From: Arthonia radiata | Lineage: Eukaryota > Ascomycota > Arthoniomycetes > Arthoniales > Arthoniaceae | Direction: 5' to 3' | Length of the DNA: 64,000 nucleotides | Assembly: GCA_002989075.1 (NCBI GenBank) | Contig: PSQN01000003.1 | Span: 2,546,340-2,610,339, forward strand | In this document: positions 61,893 through 64,000 of the stretch, in pieces | How positions within the stretch are numbered: position 1 is the first letter of the stretch | Layout: every line of letters starts with the position of its first letter | The notes under the pieces: generated by a model | What the model was told of the DNA's origin: nothing | The model's database searches: none | Seen by the model: only the letters and a program-made list of their open reading frames with translations | Position numbers and translations under genes: made by a program

Positions 61893-64000
61893 CTACTCAG
61901 CTGTTCCATATCCCTTCTTAGCGAACTTCTCATATGGCGGCTGATCCATAGCTTGAATGTTCGATATCACACTCTGCAGCGCGCTGGTCAGGTCGACGTG
62001 GAAGTAAGGCCGGTTGAGGCCCTGGACAACAGCGACCCTCTGATCTGCTCCTGTGGTGCCCCCATAGGCTTTGCTGTTGCTCAGTTGCGTCTCAAACTCG
62101 GGCGTCACTCCACGACCATGGTCTGATGAGCTTGATGAGGCGGTCTCGATATCTTTGCTTCTTCTACGCTTATTGTAGGCCTTCTCAGCAGCCGCAGCAG
62201 CGGAGCTGTCACCTCCCATTTCCGCGACGCTGTAGATGGGTTTCCATCGATGGAAGCCTCCGTCTTGACTGGATGGCGTCGGATATCCAAAACCAGCGGA
62301 AGCAAGGGCGCGCTTAGTCCAGCGGTTGGTGACGCAAGCGATATGCCACTCCACGGTCTCCGGGGTTGTGTAGCGGTCAAGTTGGTTACGCACGTCGATC
62401 AGATTCTGCACTGAAGTAATGTCGACGTTGTTGACGGAGGAGAAATCCAGCACGATAGCTTTCAGAGTGGGCTTACTGTAGTCGATGTCCTCCTCTTTAC
62501 CCTTCCTCGGACCAGGATCATTCCATGGGCGATCGCCTGGACGGGCATATGTGTGGGGATCTGTGCGGCGAGTTTCTTTGAAAATGGTCGCGACTAGGTA
62601 ATCCAGATAGTGTGACGCATTTGGATAGTTGAAACCTTCCGAGAAGCGGTACACGAAGACACCAGGGTACGGACGTTGAACGCCTATCGTTGGATTCGAG
62701 CCATCATTATGGTCAAGAGGCAAGAAAATGTTCCGCACTGACGCGGCGTCGTCTGCATCTCCTCGAGTGGCGAGCTGTTGGACCCTTGTATGGGTCTTGT
62801 CTTTTGCCAGATCAGGGTCAGAGTCAGTGGCATGGCCAGCGACAGAATGGACTTTGACACGACCCAAGAAGCGGCCTTGAGCTTTGAGGACACGGAACAG
62901 AAGAAGAGCTGCTGAGATGGCGATGGTGGCGTAGACGCCATTCTCAATGCTGGAGAAGACCGTCACAAATACGCCGACCAAGAAGATGACCACCTCAAGA
63001 GGAGACACGCGCCAGAATTGATAGACGGTATTGGCTGGTGTGATGAGATCGAAGACGGCGTGAATGATCACAGCTGAGAGGACGGCATTTGGTATGTAGA
63101 AGAACACGGCTGGTAGAGCGTAGATTGCCAACAGAACAACGATAGAGCTGAACACGCCGGCGAAAGGAGTTCGGACACCAGCTTTGGCTTTGATGGCGGT
63201 TCGAGAGAAAGATCCAGTGGCTGGATAGGCGCCCAAAAACGGACCCAGAAGATTAGTGACTCCAATTGCCAGCATTTCCTGGGAGGGATTGATAGTGTAG
63301 TTGTTGATTCGCCCAAACGATTTGGCAATGGATATGTGTTCAATAAGCAATACAATAACGGTGACAGGGATTTCAGACGCAAATTCTGAGACGATTTCGG
63401 TAGTAACGCGAGGCGCACGTGCGTCAGTGAAACCTGTTCACGTCGTGTCAGCTTCTCTGCTAAAACGAAAGGCGAAGTCATCATGCATACCTCGAGGAAC
63501 AGTGCCCAGAACTGCGAACCTCGGTGTTTTACGGTGATGTCGGTTGACAAGCCAACTGATCAAGGTGTAGAGCAGAATAACAAACATAGTTCGCAAGGTG
63601 TTGGTAAAGAAGAACCATCGCTGCTTGGTGGGATACTTCTTAGCGAGGATGGCAAAGGTGTACTTGATCGCATACAACATGAACAAAGCCGTGAGACCAA
63701 TAGATGCATCGAGCTTGGTCTTGTTCAAGTTCTGGAGAGTACCGATGACGACCTTGTACGTGGAAGCGCGATTGTTGACATATTTAGTACTGATGCCCAT
63801 AAGTGCAGGGACCTGGCCGATGCCAATGTTGAAAGCTGATCCCGTTATAAAGGCGCAGATAGATGCAAGGGAGATGAACTCGACGATACGCCCGATACGC
63901 ACAAGGCCCATAAAGGCAATGATGGCTCCAGCGATGATTGCCATAGAGTGGGCGATATCCTCTTTGCGAGTGTTGGGATGCGTTTTCCTGGTCTTGTCAA
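61893..64000 (-). CDS. SUL1: Sulfate permease (SulP family), partial, N-terminus beyond right edge
   Basis: Exons 63491-64000 (open to the edge) and 61893-63433 (intron 63434-63490) encode the last 683 residues or so. Membrane segments include AIIAGAIIAFMGLVRIGRIVEFISLASICAFITGSAFNIGIGQ and the SulP signature around INPSQEMLAIGVTNLLGPFLGAYPATGSFSRTAIKAKAGVRTPFAG. The long cytosolic C-terminus has a STAS domain (LKAIVLDFSSVNNVDITSVQNLIDVRNQ) interrupted by an insert, as in fungal Sul1/Sul2/SutB. It imports sulfate with protons at the plasma membrane. Start codon and the first helices lie outside the window. Confidence 0.94.

Noticed and set aside
1-64000. Mobile elements, CRISPR arrays and rRNA genes
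   Set aside because: No transposase, reverse transcriptase, terminal repeats, spaced direct repeats or rRNA-like sequence were recognised by reading; short tandem arrays are minisatellites.

Overview
This window is a stretch of a filamentous ascomycete chromosome (Pezizomycotina). Dense genes are split by introns of about 50-160 nt with GTRAGT-type donors, and fungal families are common: a SAT-domain polyketide synthase, kexin, Bub2, an OTT_1508-like deaminase and SulP sulfate permease. A dothideomycete is my best guess, from overall impression rather than any diagnostic marker. I see no CRISPR array, rRNA, tRNA or recognisable transposon. Most exon boundaries below were placed by hand from splice signals and phase.

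Layout. 1-6.3 kb is the edge of a secondary-metabolite cluster: the N-terminus of a SAT-type PKS, a SnoaL-like protein, an amidohydrolase/decarboxylase and a tyrosinase. The PKS, amidohydrolase and tyrosinase match the composition of the orsellinic-acid (ors) locus. 8-19.4 kb holds conserved genes: kexin, a very long PhoD-like phosphatase, pyridoxal kinase and dUTPase. 20-28 kb is an accessory stretch with an unnamed membrane protein and a relic of its C-terminus, a small unknown gene with a decayed tandem copy, and an interrupted OTT_1508-like deaminase gene. 28-49 kb is mostly core: two fungal unknowns (one with an in-frame TAG), eIF4G, a DUF7053-type protein, an RBR ubiquitin ligase, Hgh1, the Prp6/Prp1 splicing factor, an Irc24-like SDR and NC2-beta.

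49.6-64 kb holds a one-pass membrane protein, then a catabolic pair: an intracellular GH51 arabinofuranosidase and a sugar transporter on the same strand. After these come a JmjC-like protein with a minisatellite in its upstream region, a coiled-coil protein, the mitotic-exit GAP Bub2, and a sulfate permease that runs off the right edge.

Functional groupings that stand out are the aromatic-polyketide cluster, whose bidirectional promoter carries an 18-bp perfect palindrome and a 26-bp direct repeat, and the transporter plus intracellular glycosidase pair, which suggests import and cytosolic cleavage of arabinosyl oligosaccharides. Several genes switch from a C-rich to a G-rich coding strand between their 5' and 3' ends.
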